64,000 bases of DNA from UBA2357 sp041916775 (GCA_041916775.1 JAYRYZ010000012.1:1-64000), one strand, 5' to 3'; shown: positions 33,526-43,459, numbered from the stretch's first letter. The notes: generated by a model not told the origin, from the letters alone. A program made the numbers and translations.

Positions 33526-34704
33526 ATGCGCACTCGACGCCACCCCATGCTCGTCCCTGCTGCCCTGTTGATGGGGCTTTCGCTGCTTGCCGGATGCGAT
33601 GCCGGCAGCAAGCCTGCTGCACCTCAGGCGAGCGCAGCACCCCAGGCTCCGGCCGTCACCGTGGTCAGCGTCAAGGCGGAGCCGGTCGAGGTGATGGCGG
33701 AACTCCCGGGGCGTACGGCAGCCTCCGTCATCGCCGAGCTTCGCCCGCAAGTCGGCGGCATCGTCCAGCAGCGCGCCTTCGTCGAGGGGAGCACGGTGAA
33801 GGCGGGGCAGGTGCTGTACCGCATCGATCCGGCTACTTATCAGGCTGCATTCGATAGCGCCAAGGCGAGCCTCGCACGTGCCGAGGCCAACCTGCAGTCG
33901 GTGCGCCTGAAGGCCGATCGTTATGCCGGGCTGGTGAAGATCGAGGCGGTGAGCAAGCAGGACAACGACGAGGCGCAGGCGGCACTGAAGCAGGCCCAGG
34001 CTGATGTACTGGCGGCGAAGGCGGCGGTCGACAAGGCGCGCATCGACCTCGATCACACACTGGTGAAGTCGCCGATTGCCGGCCGGATCGGCCGCTCCGC
34101 CGTGACCCAGGGCGCGCTGGTGACTGCGAACCAGGCCGCTGCGCTTGCGACGGTGCAGCAACTGGACCCGATCTATGTCGACCTCACCCAGTCCAGTACC
34201 GAGATGCTGCGGCTACGTCGTGAGCTTCAGAGTGGCAGGCTGCAGCGTGCAGAGGATGCCCGGGTGCCGGTGCGGCTGCTGCTTGAGGACGGCAGTGAGT
34301 ATGCCGCCGAGGGTACGCTGGCGTTCTCCGAGGTGACTGTGGATGAGGCTACCGGCAGCGTCACGCTGCGCGCGAGTTTCCCGAACCCCGAGGGGGAACT
34401 GCTGCCCGGCATGTATGTGCGTGCGCGCCTGCCGCAGGGGCAGCGTGCCGACGCGGTTCTGGTGCCGCACAAGGCGCTGACGCGGGATCCGCGCGGCAAC
34501 GCGCTGGTGATGGTCGTCGATGGTGACGGCAAGGTGGAAGCGCGGACGGTGCAGGTTGCGCAGTCGCGTGGCGACCAGTGGGTGGTCGTGGGCGGTTTGC
34601 AGGGAGGCGAGCGCATCATCATCGAGGGCCTGCAGCGTGCGCGACCCGGCACGCAGGTGCAGGCGCAGGACGTGGCGGCTGCACCCGCTGCCGCGGCGAA
34701 GTGA
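33526..34704 (+). CDS. RND efflux periplasmic adaptor (AcrA/MexA type)
   Basis: A 392-aa membrane-fusion protein with a lipoprotein signal (GLSLLAGC). The beta-barrel/lipoyl/hairpin layout is evident from RPQVGGIVQQRAFVEG, a coiled-coil hairpin (about 110-165), LDHTLVKSPIAGRIGRS and a C-terminal domain. It links the inner-membrane pump to the outer-membrane channel. A GAGAGG site lies upstream of the ATG. Confidence 0.93.
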   Translation: MRTRRHPMLVPAALLMGLSLLAGCDAGSKPAAPQASAAPQAPAVTVVSVKAEPVEVMAELPGRTAASVIAELRPQVGGIVQQRAFVEGSTVKAGQVLYRIDPATYQAAFDSAKASLARAEANLQSVRLKADRYAGLVKIEAVSKQDNDEAQAALKQAQADVLAAKAAVDKARIDLDHTLVKSPIAGRIGRSAVTQGALVTANQAAALATVQQLDPIYVDLTQSSTEMLRLRRELQSGRLQRAEDARVPVRLLLEDGSEYAAEGTLAFSEVTVDEATGSVTLRASFPNPEGELLPGMYVRARLPQGQRADAVLVPHKALTRDPRGNALVMVVDGDGKVEARTVQVAQSRGDQWVVVGGLQGGERIIIEGLQRARPGTQVQAQDVAAAPAAAAK

Positions 34705-34715
34705 GGGGCTGATCC

Positions 34716-37700
34716 ATGGCACGCTTCTTCATCGACCGGCCCATCTTCGCCTGGGTCATCGCCATCGTCATCATGCTCGCCGGCCTGCTCTCCATCCGCG
34801 AGCTGCCGGTGTCGCAGTATCCGTCCATCGCGCCGCCGGCGATCGTCATCAACGCGCGCTATCCTGGCGCCTCGGCAAAGGCCATCGAGGACTCGGTGAC
34901 CCAGGTCGTGGAGCAGAAGCTCACCGGGCTGGACGGTCTGCTGTACATGAACTCGGCGAGCGACTCCTACGGCAACGCCTCGATCACCCTGACCTTCAGC
35001 GCCGACACCGATCCGGACATCGCCCAGGTGCAGGTGCAGAACAAGATCCAGACCGCGTTACCGCTCCTGCCGCAGGCGGTGCAGCAGCAGGGGGTGACGG
35101 TCGCAAAGTCGGCACGCAATTTCCTGATGGTAGTCGGCTTCGTATCCGAGGATGGCAGCCAGGAAGGCACCGATCTGGCTGACTTCCTGGTGTCATCCGT
35201 GCAGGATCCGCTGTCGCGTGTCGATGGTGTCGGCGAAGTGCAGGTGTTCGGCGCGCAGTATGCGATGCGAGTCTGGCTGGATCCGGCGAAGCTCACCAAC
35301 TACAAGCTCGTACCGGGCGATGTGCGTCAGGCCTTGTTGGCGCAGAATGCGCAGGTTTCAGCGGGTCAGCTGGGTGGTACACCGGCGGTGCCGGGCCAGG
35401 GTTTCACTGCCACGATCACCGCGCAGAGCCGTCTGCAAACGGTCGAGGAGTTCGAGAACATCCTGCTGCGCAGCAGCGCGGACGGCGGCGAGGTGCGCAT
35501 CCGCGACGTCGCCCGGGTGGAGATCGGCGCGGAGAACTATGGCACCGTCGCGCGCTTCAATGGCCAGCCCGCAGCCGGGGTGGGCATCCGCCTCGCCAGT
35601 GGCGCGAATGCGCTCGACACCGCCACCGCGGTGCGCGCCCGCCTCGACGAGATGCAGCGCTATTTCCCGGCTGGTGTGAAGTATGTGGTGCCGTACGACA
35701 CCACGCCCTTCGTGAAACTCTCCATCGAGTCGGTGGTGATGACGCTGATCGAGGCGGTGATCCTCGTCTTCCTGGTGATGTACCTCTTCCTGCAGAACCT
35801 GCGTGCGACGCTGATCCCGACGCTGGCGATTCCGGTGGTGCTGCTCGGCACCTTCGGGCTGATGGCGGCGTTCGGCTTCACGATCAATACGCTGACGATG
35901 TTCGGCATGGTGCTCGCGATCGGCCTGCTCGTGGATGACGCGATCGTCGTGGTCGAGAACGTCGAGCGGGTGATGACCGAGGAAGGCCTGCCACCGCGCG
36001 AGGCCACCAAGCGTTCCATGGACCAGATCACCGGTGCGCTGGTTGGCATCGGCCTGGTGCTGTCCGCGGTGTTCGTGCCGATGGCCTTCTTCGGCGGCTC
36101 CACCGGCGTGATCTACCGCCAGTTCTCGATCACCATCGTCGCGGCGATGGCGCTTTCGGTGTTGGTGGCCATCGTGTTCACCCCGGCGATGTGCGCGACC
36201 ATTCTGAAGCCGGTCGCGAAGGGGCACGAACATGGCGAGGGCGGGCTGTTCGGCCGCTTCTTCCACTGGTTCAACCTCAAGTTCGAGAACGGCACGCGCC
36301 GCTACGAACGCTCGGTGGGGGGCATCCTCGGGCGCAGTCTGCGCTTCATGGCGATCTACATCGCGATCGTCGCGGTGCTGGGCGTGCTGTTCGTGCGCAT
36401 GCCGACCTCCTTCCTGCCCGACGAGGACCAGGGCGTCATGTTCAACCAGGTGATGCTGCCGGCCGGTGCCACCCAGGAGCGCACCCTGGAGGTGCTGAAG
36501 AAGGTCGAGCAGCACTACCTGGAGAACGAGAAGGACACGGTGCGCGCGCTCTTCACCGTGGCCGGTTTCAGCTTCGGCGGGAGCGGCCAGAACATGGGCA
36601 TCGGCTTCGTCAACCTGCGCGACTGGGACGAGCGCAAGGCGCCGGGCATGGATGTGAAGTCCGTCGCGGGCCGCGCGATGGGCGCGTTCTCACAGATCCG
36701 CGAGGCGATGGTGTTCGCCTTCGTGCCGCCGGCGGTGATCGAACTCGGCACCTCGGGCGGCTTCACGATGCAACTGCAGGATCGTTCCGGCCTTGGTCAC
36801 GACGCGCTGCTCGCCGCGCGCAACCAGTTCCTCGGCATGGCGGCGCAGGACAAGCGCCTCGTCGGCGTGCGCCCCAACGGCCAGGAGGACATGGCCGAGC
36901 TCAAGCTCGACATCGACCACGCCAAGGCAGGTGCGCTCGGCGTGAGCGTCTCCGATATCAACGACACGCTGTCGACCGCCTGGGGCGGTAGCTATGTCAA
37001 TGACTTCCTCGACCGCGGCCGGATCAAGAAGGTGTATCTGCAGGGTGACGCGCCCGCGCGCATGACCCAGGAGGACCTCGACAAATGGTACGTGCGCAAC
37101 AAGTCGGGTGAGATGGTGCCGTTTTCGGCCTTCGCCAAGGCGTCATGGACCTACGGCTCGCCACGGCTCGAACGCTTCAACGGCCAGCCGTCGATGGAGA
37201 TCCTCGGCCAGGCGGCGCCCGGCCTGTCGTCGGGCGAGGCGATGGCGGCGGCCGAAGAACTGGTCGCGAAGCTTCCGCCCGGAATCGGCCACGATTGGTC
37301 GGGCACTTCCTATGAGGAGCGTCGCAGCGGTTCACAGGCGCCCGCACTGTATGCGTTGTCGCTGCTGGTGGTGTTCCTCTGCCTCGCCGCGCTGTACGAG
37401 AGCTGGTCGGTGCCGTTCGCGGTGATGCTGGTGGTGCCGCTGGGCGTGCTCGGTGCGCTGCTTGCAGCGACGAGTCGCGGCCTGTCCAACGACATCTACT
37501 TTCAGGTGGGCCTGCTCGCCACCATCGGCCTGTCGTCGAAGAACGCGATTCTGATCGTCGAGTTCGCGAAGGCGCAGATGGAGGAGGGCAAGGAGCTCGT
37601 CGCCGCCACGCTGGAGGCGGTGCGGATGCGCCTGCGTCCCATCCTGATGACTTCGCTCGCCTTCGGCTTCGGCGTGCTGCCGCTCGCAAAGGCCACCGGC

Positions 37701-37874
37701 GCGGGTGCAGGCAGCCAGAACGCCATCGGTACCGGCGTGCTGGGTGGCACCATCGCCGCGACCGTGCTGGGCATCTTCTTCGTGCCGCTGTTCTACGTGG
37801 TGATCAAACGTGTGTTCCCCGACAAGCCCCATGCGGACGTCGTGGCGGAAACCAAGCATGTGGAGGAGCGCTGA
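34716..37874 (+). CDS. RND multidrug efflux transporter (AcrB/MexB type)
   Basis: A 1052-aa HAE1-type proton-driven pump with 12 membrane helices. The N-terminus is MARFFIDRPIFAWVIAI, and the proton-relay motif GLLVDDAIVVVENVERV (Asp-Asp) is in helix 4. SFLPDEDQGV and the C-terminal GLSSKNAILIVEFA are also conserved. It is the middle gene of the tripartite pump. Substrates cannot be told from sequence. Confidence 0.95.
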   Translation: MARFFIDRPIFAWVIAIVIMLAGLLSIRELPVSQYPSIAPPAIVINARYPGASAKAIEDSVTQVVEQKLTGLDGLLYMNSASDSYGNASITLTFSADTDPDIAQVQVQNKIQTALPLLPQAVQQQGVTVAKSARNFLMVVGFVSEDGSQEGTDLADFLVSSVQDPLSRVDGVGEVQVFGAQYAMRVWLDPAKLTNYKLVPGDVRQALLAQNAQVSAGQLGGTPAVPGQGFTATITAQSRLQTVEEFENILLRSSADGGEVRIRDVARVEIGAENYGTVARFNGQPAAGVGIRLASGANALDTATAVRARLDEMQRYFPAGVKYVVPYDTTPFVKLSIESVVMTLIEAVILVFLVMYLFLQNLRATLIPTLAIPVVLLGTFGLMAAFGFTINTLTMFGMVLAIGLLVDDAIVVVENVERVMTEEGLPPREATKRSMDQITGALVGIGLVLSAVFVPMAFFGGSTGVIYRQFSITIVAAMALSVLVAIVFTPAMCATILKPVAKGHEHGEGGLFGRFFHWFNLKFENGTRRYERSVGGILGRSLRFMAIYIAIVAVLGVLFVRMPTSFLPDEDQGVMFNQVMLPAGATQERTLEVLKKVEQHYLENEKDTVRALFTVAGFSFGGSGQNMGIGFVNLRDWDERKAPGMDVKSVAGRAMGAFSQIREAMVFAFVPPAVIELGTSGGFTMQLQDRSGLGHDALLAARNQFLGMAAQDKRLVGVRPNGQEDMAELKLDIDHAKAGALGVSVSDINDTLSTAWGGSYVNDFLDRGRIKKVYLQGDAPARMTQEDLDKWYVRNKSGEMVPFSAFAKASWTYGSPRLERFNGQPSMEILGQAAPGLSSGEAMAAAEELVAKLPPGIGHDWSGTSYEERRSGSQAPALYALSLLVVFLCLAALYESWSVPFAVMLVVPLGVLGALLAATSRGLSNDIYFQVGLLATIGLSSKNAILIVEFAKAQMEEGKELVAATLEAVRMRLRPILMTSLAFGFGVLPLAKATGAGAGSQNAIGTGVLGGTIAATVLGIFFVPLFYVVIKRVFPDKPHADVVAETKHVEER

Positions 37875-37875
37875 G

Positions 37876-39297
37876 ATGCGTGTGCCGACGACCCCCATCC
37901 GCGCCCTGGCGCCCATCCTCGCCAGCCTGACCCTGAGCGCCTGCGGCACCATGATGCCGGACTACCTGCGGCCGACTTCTCCGGTGCCTGCCGTGCTGAC
38001 GCAGCCAGCCGAGCTTGCGGGCGCTGCCGACACGGCCGCACTGGAAGCCACACCCTGGCAGGACTACTTTGCCGACGCAAGGTTGCGCGAGGTGATCGCG
38101 CTCGCACTCGCGAACAACCGCGACCTGCGTGTCGCCGCGCTCAACATCGAGCGCGCGCGGGCGCAGTACGGCATCCAGCGCGCCGATCTCTTTCCCGCCA
38201 TCGTCGCGGGCGGTGGCCAGAGCGCGCAGCGTGTGCCGAGCGATCTCAATAGCAGCGGCGATGCCGTGATCAGCCGGCAGTACTCCGCCAATCTCGGCTT
38301 CGCCGGCTACGAGCTCGATTTCTTCGGTCGTGTGCGCAGCCTGGAGGCACAGGCGCTGCAGAACTTCCTTGCCACCGAGGAGGCGCGCCGCAGCGTTCAG
38401 ATCAGCCTCGTCGCGGAAGTCGCCAATGCCTGGCTGCGTCTGGCCGCCGACAACGAACGGCTTGCTTTGGCGCGGGGTACGCTGGGGACGCGCCAGAAGT
38501 CGTTCGAGCTCACCCGCCGCAGCTATGAAGTGGGTGTCGCCTCGGCGCTGGAACTCGCCCAGACCGAGACCCTGCTGCAGTCCGCGCGCGCCGATGCGGC
38601 GCGTTACACGGCGCTGGTCGAGCAGGATCGCAACGCGCTCGAGCTTCTGGTCGGGGCCGGCGTACCTGCGGCACAACTTCCGGAGGGTTTGGGCGAAGCG
38701 GTGTCGACGCTCGCCGCGCTGCCGCCCGGCCTGTCGTCCGATGTCCTGCTGCGCCGGCCCGATGTGCTGCAGGCCGAGCGCGCCCTGCAGGCCGCCAACG
38801 CCAACATCGGCGCCGCACGCGCGGCCTTCTTCCCCAGCATCACCCTGACCGCGACGCTAGGCACCGCCGGCGCGAGCCTGGACGGGCTCTTCGACGGGGG
38901 CTCCGGCGCGTGGAGCTTCGTGCCGCAGATCCGCCTGCCGATCTTCGATTCGGGCCGCCTCCAGGCGAGCCTGGATGTTGCCGAGATCCAGCGCGACATC
39001 AACGTCGCCAACTACGAGAAGGCCCTCCAGTCGGCCTTCCGCGAGGTCGCCGATGTGCTCGCCGAGCGTGCCACCCTCGCCGAACAGCTCGACGCGCGCC
39101 GCGCCCTCGTCGACGCCACCCGGCGCAGCTTCACCCTCTCCGAGGCGCGCTACCGCGGCGGCGTGGACAGCTACCTGACCCTGCTCGACGCGCAGCGCAG
39201 CCTGTATGCGGCGGAGCTGGACCTCATCGGCTCCCGTCTTTCGGACGCCACCAACAGGGTGACGCTGTACAAGGCCTTGGGGGGTGGGTGGCAGTAG
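37876..39297 (+). CDS. Outer-membrane efflux channel (OprM/NodT type)
   Basis: A 473-aa TolC-superfamily lipoprotein (signal ending LTLSACG). The duplicated alpha-barrel repeats include NLGFAGYELDFFGRVRSLEAQALQ-type and FDSGRLQASLDVAEIQRDI-type segments. It starts one base after the pump gene. It completes the tripartite efflux system and converges with nifM. Confidence 0.93.
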   Translation: MRVPTTPIRALAPILASLTLSACGTMMPDYLRPTSPVPAVLTQPAELAGAADTAALEATPWQDYFADARLREVIALALANNRDLRVAALNIERARAQYGIQRADLFPAIVAGGGQSAQRVPSDLNSSGDAVISRQYSANLGFAGYELDFFGRVRSLEAQALQNFLATEEARRSVQISLVAEVANAWLRLAADNERLALARGTLGTRQKSFELTRRSYEVGVASALELAQTETLLQSARADAARYTALVEQDRNALELLVGAGVPAAQLPEGLGEAVSTLAALPPGLSSDVLLRRPDVLQAERALQAANANIGAARAAFFPSITLTATLGTAGASLDGLFDGGSGAWSFVPQIRLPIFDSGRLQASLDVAEIQRDINVANYEKALQSAFREVADVLAERATLAEQLDARRALVDATRRSFTLSEARYRGGVDSYLTLLDAQRSLYAAELDLIGSRLSDATNRVTLYKALGGGWQ

Positions 39298-39343
39298 GGA
39301 GCGCGGCCTTCCTGTCCCTTGTCCGGCGCACCTGCCGTCCCGC

Positions 39344-40177
39344 TTACTGACGTCGTGCCGCAGTCCCGCGCGTGAGCGTACGCACCCATGCCTGCTGGGC
39401 TTCGCGGCGGCGGCGGTCGGTGAGGTGTTCGACGATCTTTTGCTGTGCCTCGGCGAACGGCATCGGGCCGCTGGGCAGGATGTCGTCGCAGCGCAGGATG
39501 TGGAGTCCGATCGGGGACTGGAGCACGGCGCTGACCTCTCCAATGGTGAGGGCGAAGGCGGGTGGTTCGAGTTCCGCGAAGAGCTGACCGCGTTTGACAG
39601 TGCCGAGTTGGCCGCCATCCATGGCCGTGGGGCATTGCGAGTGCCGCAGTGCCGCGTCGGCAAAACGGTCGACGTCGGCTGCGGTGGTACGCAGCGATTC
39701 CAGCAGGGTGATTGCCTGGCGCTGTTCGGCGTCGTTGTTCCAGGTGATCAGGATGTGGCGCAGGCGCCGGGCCTCCGGGCGGTCGAAGGCGTCCGGGTGG
39801 AGCCGGTAATAGATTTCGGCCTCGACTTCGTCGACTGGCGATACGGCGGCGGCGACGCTGTCGAGCACCGCCTCCATGCGCAGGTCGCGCTCGACTGCGC
39901 TGGCGAGCGAGGCGTCGCAGAGGCCGATGCGAGCCATATCCTGTTGGTATTCATCGGCGCTGGCGTAACGGGCGCGGATCTCGGCGAGGCGGGTGGCGAG
40001 CGTCGTTTCCGGGATGCAGACCGCAGCGCATTCCGGGCTTGCGAGGATGCGCCCCTCGATTGCGCTCTGCCGGTCCGCGACGCTCTCCAGCCGTGCCTGT
40101 TGTGCGTCGTCCAGGGCCTCAGGCGCTTTCTGGAACAGCTCCCAGGACAGCTTCAGTTTCAGGTAGCCGTCGTGCAT
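39344..40177 (-). CDS. nifM: NifM, peptidyl-prolyl isomerase for NifH maturation
   Basis: A 277-aa protein with a helical N-terminus and a C-terminal parvulin domain (RHILITWNND, MDGGQLGTVKRGQL, IGLHILRCDDILP). NifM is needed to fold and activate the Fe protein NifH in organisms such as Azotobacter. The start at 40177 has GGAA upstream and overlaps nifZ by 19 bases. It ends the nifV-cysE-orf-nifW-nifZ-nifM unit. Confidence 0.9.
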   Translation of the reverse strand: MHDGYLKLKLSWELFQKAPEALDDAQQARLESVADRQSAIEGRILASPECAAVCIPETTLATRLAEIRARYASADEYQQDMARIGLCDASLASAVERDLRMEAVLDSVAAAVSPVDEVEAEIYYRLHPDAFDRPEARRLRHILITWNNDAEQRQAITLLESLRTTAADVDRFADAALRHSQCPTAMDGGQLGTVKRGQLFAELEPPAFALTIGEVSAVLQSPIGLHILRCDDILPSGPMPFAEAQQKIVEHLTDRRRREAQQAWVRTLTRGTAARRQ

Positions 40178-40641
40178 GTTGGCGCTTCCAGCGGTTCGAC
40201 CGGCTTCAGCGCGTCCTCCGGGGTCTGCAGGACGCGGCCGGGCAGGCTGTCGAAATGGATGTGATAGAACACGCCGGCGGGGTTGTCGCGCACGACCTTG
40301 ATGACTTCGCCGATGGCGTCCAGCGCCACGAGCACTTCTCCACCCACCGCCAGTTGCTTGGCCGAGCGGACCTTCTCGCGGAACTCGTATCTCGATGGCG
40401 TCCACGGGTCGTCGGCGCCGATCAGCTCTTCCTCGCGGCAGCCGACGATCTTGCCTTCGTCGAGGAAGTTCACCGAGTAGATGATCTGATCTTGCAGGAA
40501 TGTGCCTACATCCACCACGAAACCCACGCTGCCGCGGCGCACGAGCGGTGCGCCCGGGTCGAGTCCGGGGTAGGTGCCATCGTTGCGGACATTGCGTGTG
40601 AGACGCACCGCCTCGCCATAGTCCCAGCGTGCGTCCATCAT
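40159..40641 (-). CDS. nifZ: NifZ, MoFe protein P-cluster maturation factor
   Basis: A 160-aa protein. The N-terminal SH3-like core (YGEAVRLTRNVRNDGTYPG, GSVGFVVDVGTFLQDQIIYSVNFL) is the NifZ signature. A C-terminal extension of about 60 residues contains a second similar segment. NifZ helps form the second P-cluster of NifDK. The ATG overlaps the nifW stop (ATGA). Confidence 0.92.
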   Translation of the reverse strand: MMDARWDYGEAVRLTRNVRNDGTYPGLDPGAPLVRRGSVGFVVDVGTFLQDQIIYSVNFLDEGKIVGCREEELIGADDPWTPSRYEFREKVRSAKQLAVGGEVLVALDAIGEVIKVVRDNPAGVFYHIHFDSLPGRVLQTPEDALKPVEPLEAPTCTTAT

Positions 40642-40979
40642 GTGCGGAATACCTTGTCGATGGAGACGAAGGAGCTCATCCCGCCTTCGGGCTTCGCCAC
40701 GTTCTGGAACACCGCGAAGACCTTCTCGGTGAGCGAGTCGGACTTCACGAAGTCCTCGTAGGCGCGTGCGAGCCAGGCACGATAGATGTCACGCTGCGCG
40801 GCTTCGTCCTCAGGCAGGTCGCGTGCCTGTCTGGCAAGGTAGTCGTGGAAGCGCTGCAGGATGTGCAGGCGATTGACATGCACGACAGCAGGGTCGAAGG
40901 GGACTGCGAAGAACTCCAGGAAGTCTTCGGCGCTGACCAGGTCTTCCATGGCCTCGGCGAGGGAGAGGGTTTCGTCCAT
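40638..40979 (-). CDS. nifW: NifW, nitrogenase-stabilising protein
   Basis: A 113-aa protein with the NifW pattern LSSAEDFLEFF-like (LVSAEDFLEFFAVPFDPAVVHVNRLHIL) and YEDFVKSDSLTEKVFAVFQ. It associates with MoFe protein and protects it, especially under oxygen. AGGAG precedes the ATG. Confidence 0.93.
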   Translation of the reverse strand: MDETLSLAEAMEDLVSAEDFLEFFAVPFDPAVVHVNRLHILQRFHDYLARQARDLPEDEAAQRDIYRAWLARAYEDFVKSDSLTEKVFAVFQNVAKPEGGMSSFVSIDKVFRT

Positions 40980-40988
40980 GTTGGCTCC

Positions 40989-41528
40989 TCAGACGGTGGC
41001 AAGGGTGGATGTTGCGGGGTGGGCATCCTCTTCCGACCCCTGGAATTCGGCAATCACTTCCAGCAGCTTCGCCGCGCCGAACTGATCGCGGCTGTCGAGC
41101 GCCGCGAGCTTGGCGAGGCGGTTGCGCGACGCGTTCGTTTCGCCCATGCGCAGTAGCACGACGCTGACGGCTTTCAGGGCCAGCAGGTAGAAGCGCAACA
41201 GGCCGAACGAGGCCGCCGCCGCGGAGGCGAGCTGGCGCTCGTCGAGGCGCTCCCAGTGGCTGGGTAGGCCGAGCTGTTGCGCGGCGAGGTGCATCGCGCG
41301 TTCGGCCACCAGCAGCGCGTCGTCGAGCCGGTGCTGATAGAAGTAGTAGCGGTACAGGCCGACCAGCACGGAGAGGTTCTCCGGCGCGATCAAGTGCGCC
41401 TGCAGCAGCGAGGTCTCGGCAGCGGGTTCGCCATACTCGCGTGAGGCCTGTGCGATCAGGCGTTCGACGCGCTCCGGCATCGGCTCTTCGAAGTAGAGCT
41501 GGCAATCGGTGAAGTCGAGTAGATCCAT
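40989..41528 (-). CDS. Helical-repeat protein of unknown function in the nifV-nifM unit
   Basis: A 179-aa, largely helical protein with TPR-like pairs (SLLQAHLIAPENLSVLVGLYRYYFYQHRLDDALLVAERAM region). The first 25 residues are acidic and hydrophobic (MDLLDFTDCQLYFEEPMP). It starts seven bases after cysE and ends nine bases before nifW, so it is co-expressed with nitrogenase maturation genes. It may be an assembly chaperone, by analogy with other TPR proteins; I do not recognise a named family. Confidence 0.75.
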   Translation of the reverse strand: MDLLDFTDCQLYFEEPMPERVERLIAQASREYGEPAAETSLLQAHLIAPENLSVLVGLYRYYFYQHRLDDALLVAERAMHLAAQQLGLPSHWERLDERQLASAAAASFGLLRFYLLALKAVSVVLLRMGETNASRNRLAKLAALDSRDQFGAAKLLEVIAEFQGSEEDAHPATSTLATV

Positions 41529-41535
41529 GGCAACC

Positions 41536-42306
41536 TCAACGCATCGACTCGTGTTCGCAGCACAGATCGCCGGCGGAGCAGGTGCGACAGTTGTCTCCGT
41601 GCTCGACGGGTGCTTCATTGCGCAGGGTGGCGAGCTCGTGCTCCAGTGTTTCGATGCGTTCGATCAGGCAGGCAATGGATTTCGCCACCGGGTCCGGCAG
41701 TACGTTGTGATCGAGGTTGAGGCCCTCGGCACTGGCTGCGCCCGGACGGGTGTCGACGACGCGGCCTGGCACGCCCACCACGGTGCGGTCGGCAGGTACG
41801 TCCTTCACGACCACGGAATTTGCGCCAACGCGAACACGCTCGCCCACCCTGATCGGGCCCAGAATCTTCGCGCCCGCGCCGACGACCACGCCGTCGGCGA
41901 GGGTGGGATGGCGCTTGCCCTTGTTCCACGAGGTGCCGCCGAGGGTGACGCCGTGATACAGGGTGACGTCGTCGCCCACCTCGGCGGTCTCGCCGATCAC
42001 GACACAGGCGCCGTGGTCGATGAAGAAGCGCCGCCCGATGCGCGCGCCCGGGTGGATGTCCACGTTGGTGAGTGTGCGACCGAGAAAGGACAGGAAGCGC
42101 GCCGGGTAGCGCCAGCCCGCTTGCCACAGGCGGTGCGATATGCGGTGGGTGAGGATGGCATGTACGCCGGGGTAGGTCGTCATGACCTCCAGCCGCGAGC
42201 GGGCGGCGGGGTCGCGCTGGAAGACGCAGCTGAGGTCTTCACCGAGCTGGGCCCAGAGGCCGGGGGCGGAAGGGGCAACAGGGGGCATGGTCATCGCTTC
42301 AGACAT
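41536..42306 (-). CDS. cysE: Serine O-acetyltransferase (nif-associated CysE)
   Basis: A 256-aa enzyme with a left-handed beta-helix of hexapeptide repeats (IHPGARIGRRFFIDHGACVVIGETAEVGDDVTLYHGVTLGG). The catalytic His and Asp are in DHG and GETAE. It makes O-acetylserine for cysteine, feeding sulphur to NifS. The C-terminus carries an unusual Cys-rich tail (NCRTCSAGDLCCEHES) that could bind metal or escape normal cysteine feedback. The start overlaps the nifV stop by eight bases. Confidence 0.92.
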   Translation of the reverse strand: MSEAMTMPPVAPSAPGLWAQLGEDLSCVFQRDPAARSRLEVMTTYPGVHAILTHRISHRLWQAGWRYPARFLSFLGRTLTNVDIHPGARIGRRFFIDHGACVVIGETAEVGDDVTLYHGVTLGGTSWNKGKRHPTLADGVVVGAGAKILGPIRVGERVRVGANSVVVKDVPADRTVVGVPGRVVDTRPGAASAEGLNLDHNVLPDPVAKSIACLIERIETLEHELATLRNEAPVEHGDNCRTCSAGDLCCEHESMR

Positions 42307-43435
42307 GATGTCGGCTCCTTGCAGCGGCCAGCAGCGCACAGAGGTCTGCGCGTTCCGGCGGATGCTTGCGGGACGAGACGAATTGACGGATGTAGGGCAG
42401 CAAGGCCTGCGCCTCACGCTCGTCGAGCGCGATCTCTTGCTGGGCATAAACAAGTTGCACGGCGCGCGAGCCGGAGTGCTTGCCGAGCACGATGCGGTGG
42501 GTCTGCCCGACCTCGCGCGGATCGAAACCCTGGTAGTTGTCGGGGTGCTTCAGCAAGCCATCCACATGGATGCCCGCTTCATGGGTGAAGGCGCCTGCGC
42601 CGACCACGCTTTTCTGCCACGGCACGGCGCGGCCGGAGGCGCTGGCCACCGCGGCGGACAGGGCGGGGAAGCCCTGCAGCACGATGCCGGTGTCGACGCC
42701 ATAGAGCTTCTTCAGCCCCAGGACGACCTCTTCCAATGGTGCGTTGCCGGCACGTTCGCCGAGTCCGTTGACGGTGGTGTTCGCATGCGTGGCACCCGCA
42801 AGACAGGCGGCGAGGGTGTTGGCGGTGGCGAGCCCCATGTCGTCGTGCGCATGCATCTCGATCTCCAACCCGGTGGCGCGGCGCAGCTGACTGATGCGCG
42901 CGTGGGTGGAGAAGGGCTCGAGAATGCCCAGTGTGTCGGCGAAGCGCAGCCGGCGCGCACCGGCGCGTTCGGCGGTCTCGGCGAGGGCGCAGAGAAAACC
43001 GATGTCGGCGCGCGATGCATCTTCGCAACCCACGCCCACATCCAGGCCGAGGTCGCACGCGCGCTGGATGAAGCCTGGCAGCTCGCGCAGCAGCCAGGCG
43101 CGGTCCTGGCGCAGCTTGTAGGCGAGGTGCTGGTCCGAGGACGGCACCGAGATGTCGATGAGATGGACCCCGAGTCCGGCACAAGCGGCGATGTCCGCGA
43201 CATGCATGCGGCTCCACACCATCAGGCGCGGTGCGAGCGCGAGCGAAGCCACGGCGCGAATGGCGTCTCGCTCCTCCTCGCCCATTGCAGGAATGCCGAC
43301 CTCCAGCTCGGGTACGCCGATCGCGGCGAGCTGACGAGCGATGTCCAGCTTTTCATCCAGCGAGAACGCCACACCGGCCGACTGTTCGCCGTCGCGCAGG
43401 GTGGTGTCGTTGATGGTGATGTGGTGCGGGGGCAT
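42299..43435 (-). CDS. nifV: NifV, homocitrate synthase
   Basis: A 378-aa enzyme that makes homocitrate, the organic ligand of FeMo-co, from acetyl-CoA and 2-oxoglutarate. The motif INDTTLRDGEQSAGVAF near the N-terminus binds the metal and substrate, and HAHDDMGLATAN holds the second metal site. The start at 43435 is preceded by AAGGAG. A sigma-54 element lies 24 bases further upstream, with a NifA site beyond. Confidence 0.95.
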   Translation of the reverse strand: MPPHHITINDTTLRDGEQSAGVAFSLDEKLDIARQLAAIGVPELEVGIPAMGEEERDAIRAVASLALAPRLMVWSRMHVADIAACAGLGVHLIDISVPSSDQHLAYKLRQDRAWLLRELPGFIQRACDLGLDVGVGCEDASRADIGFLCALAETAERAGARRLRFADTLGILEPFSTHARISQLRRATGLEIEMHAHDDMGLATANTLAACLAGATHANTTVNGLGERAGNAPLEEVVLGLKKLYGVDTGIVLQGFPALSAAVASASGRAVPWQKSVVGAGAFTHEAGIHVDGLLKHPDNYQGFDPREVGQTHRIVLGKHSGSRAVQLVYAQQEIALDEREAQALLPYIRQFVSSRKHPPERADLCALLAAARSRHHV

Positions 43436-43459
43436 GGCAATCTCCTTGCCGTACCCGGA

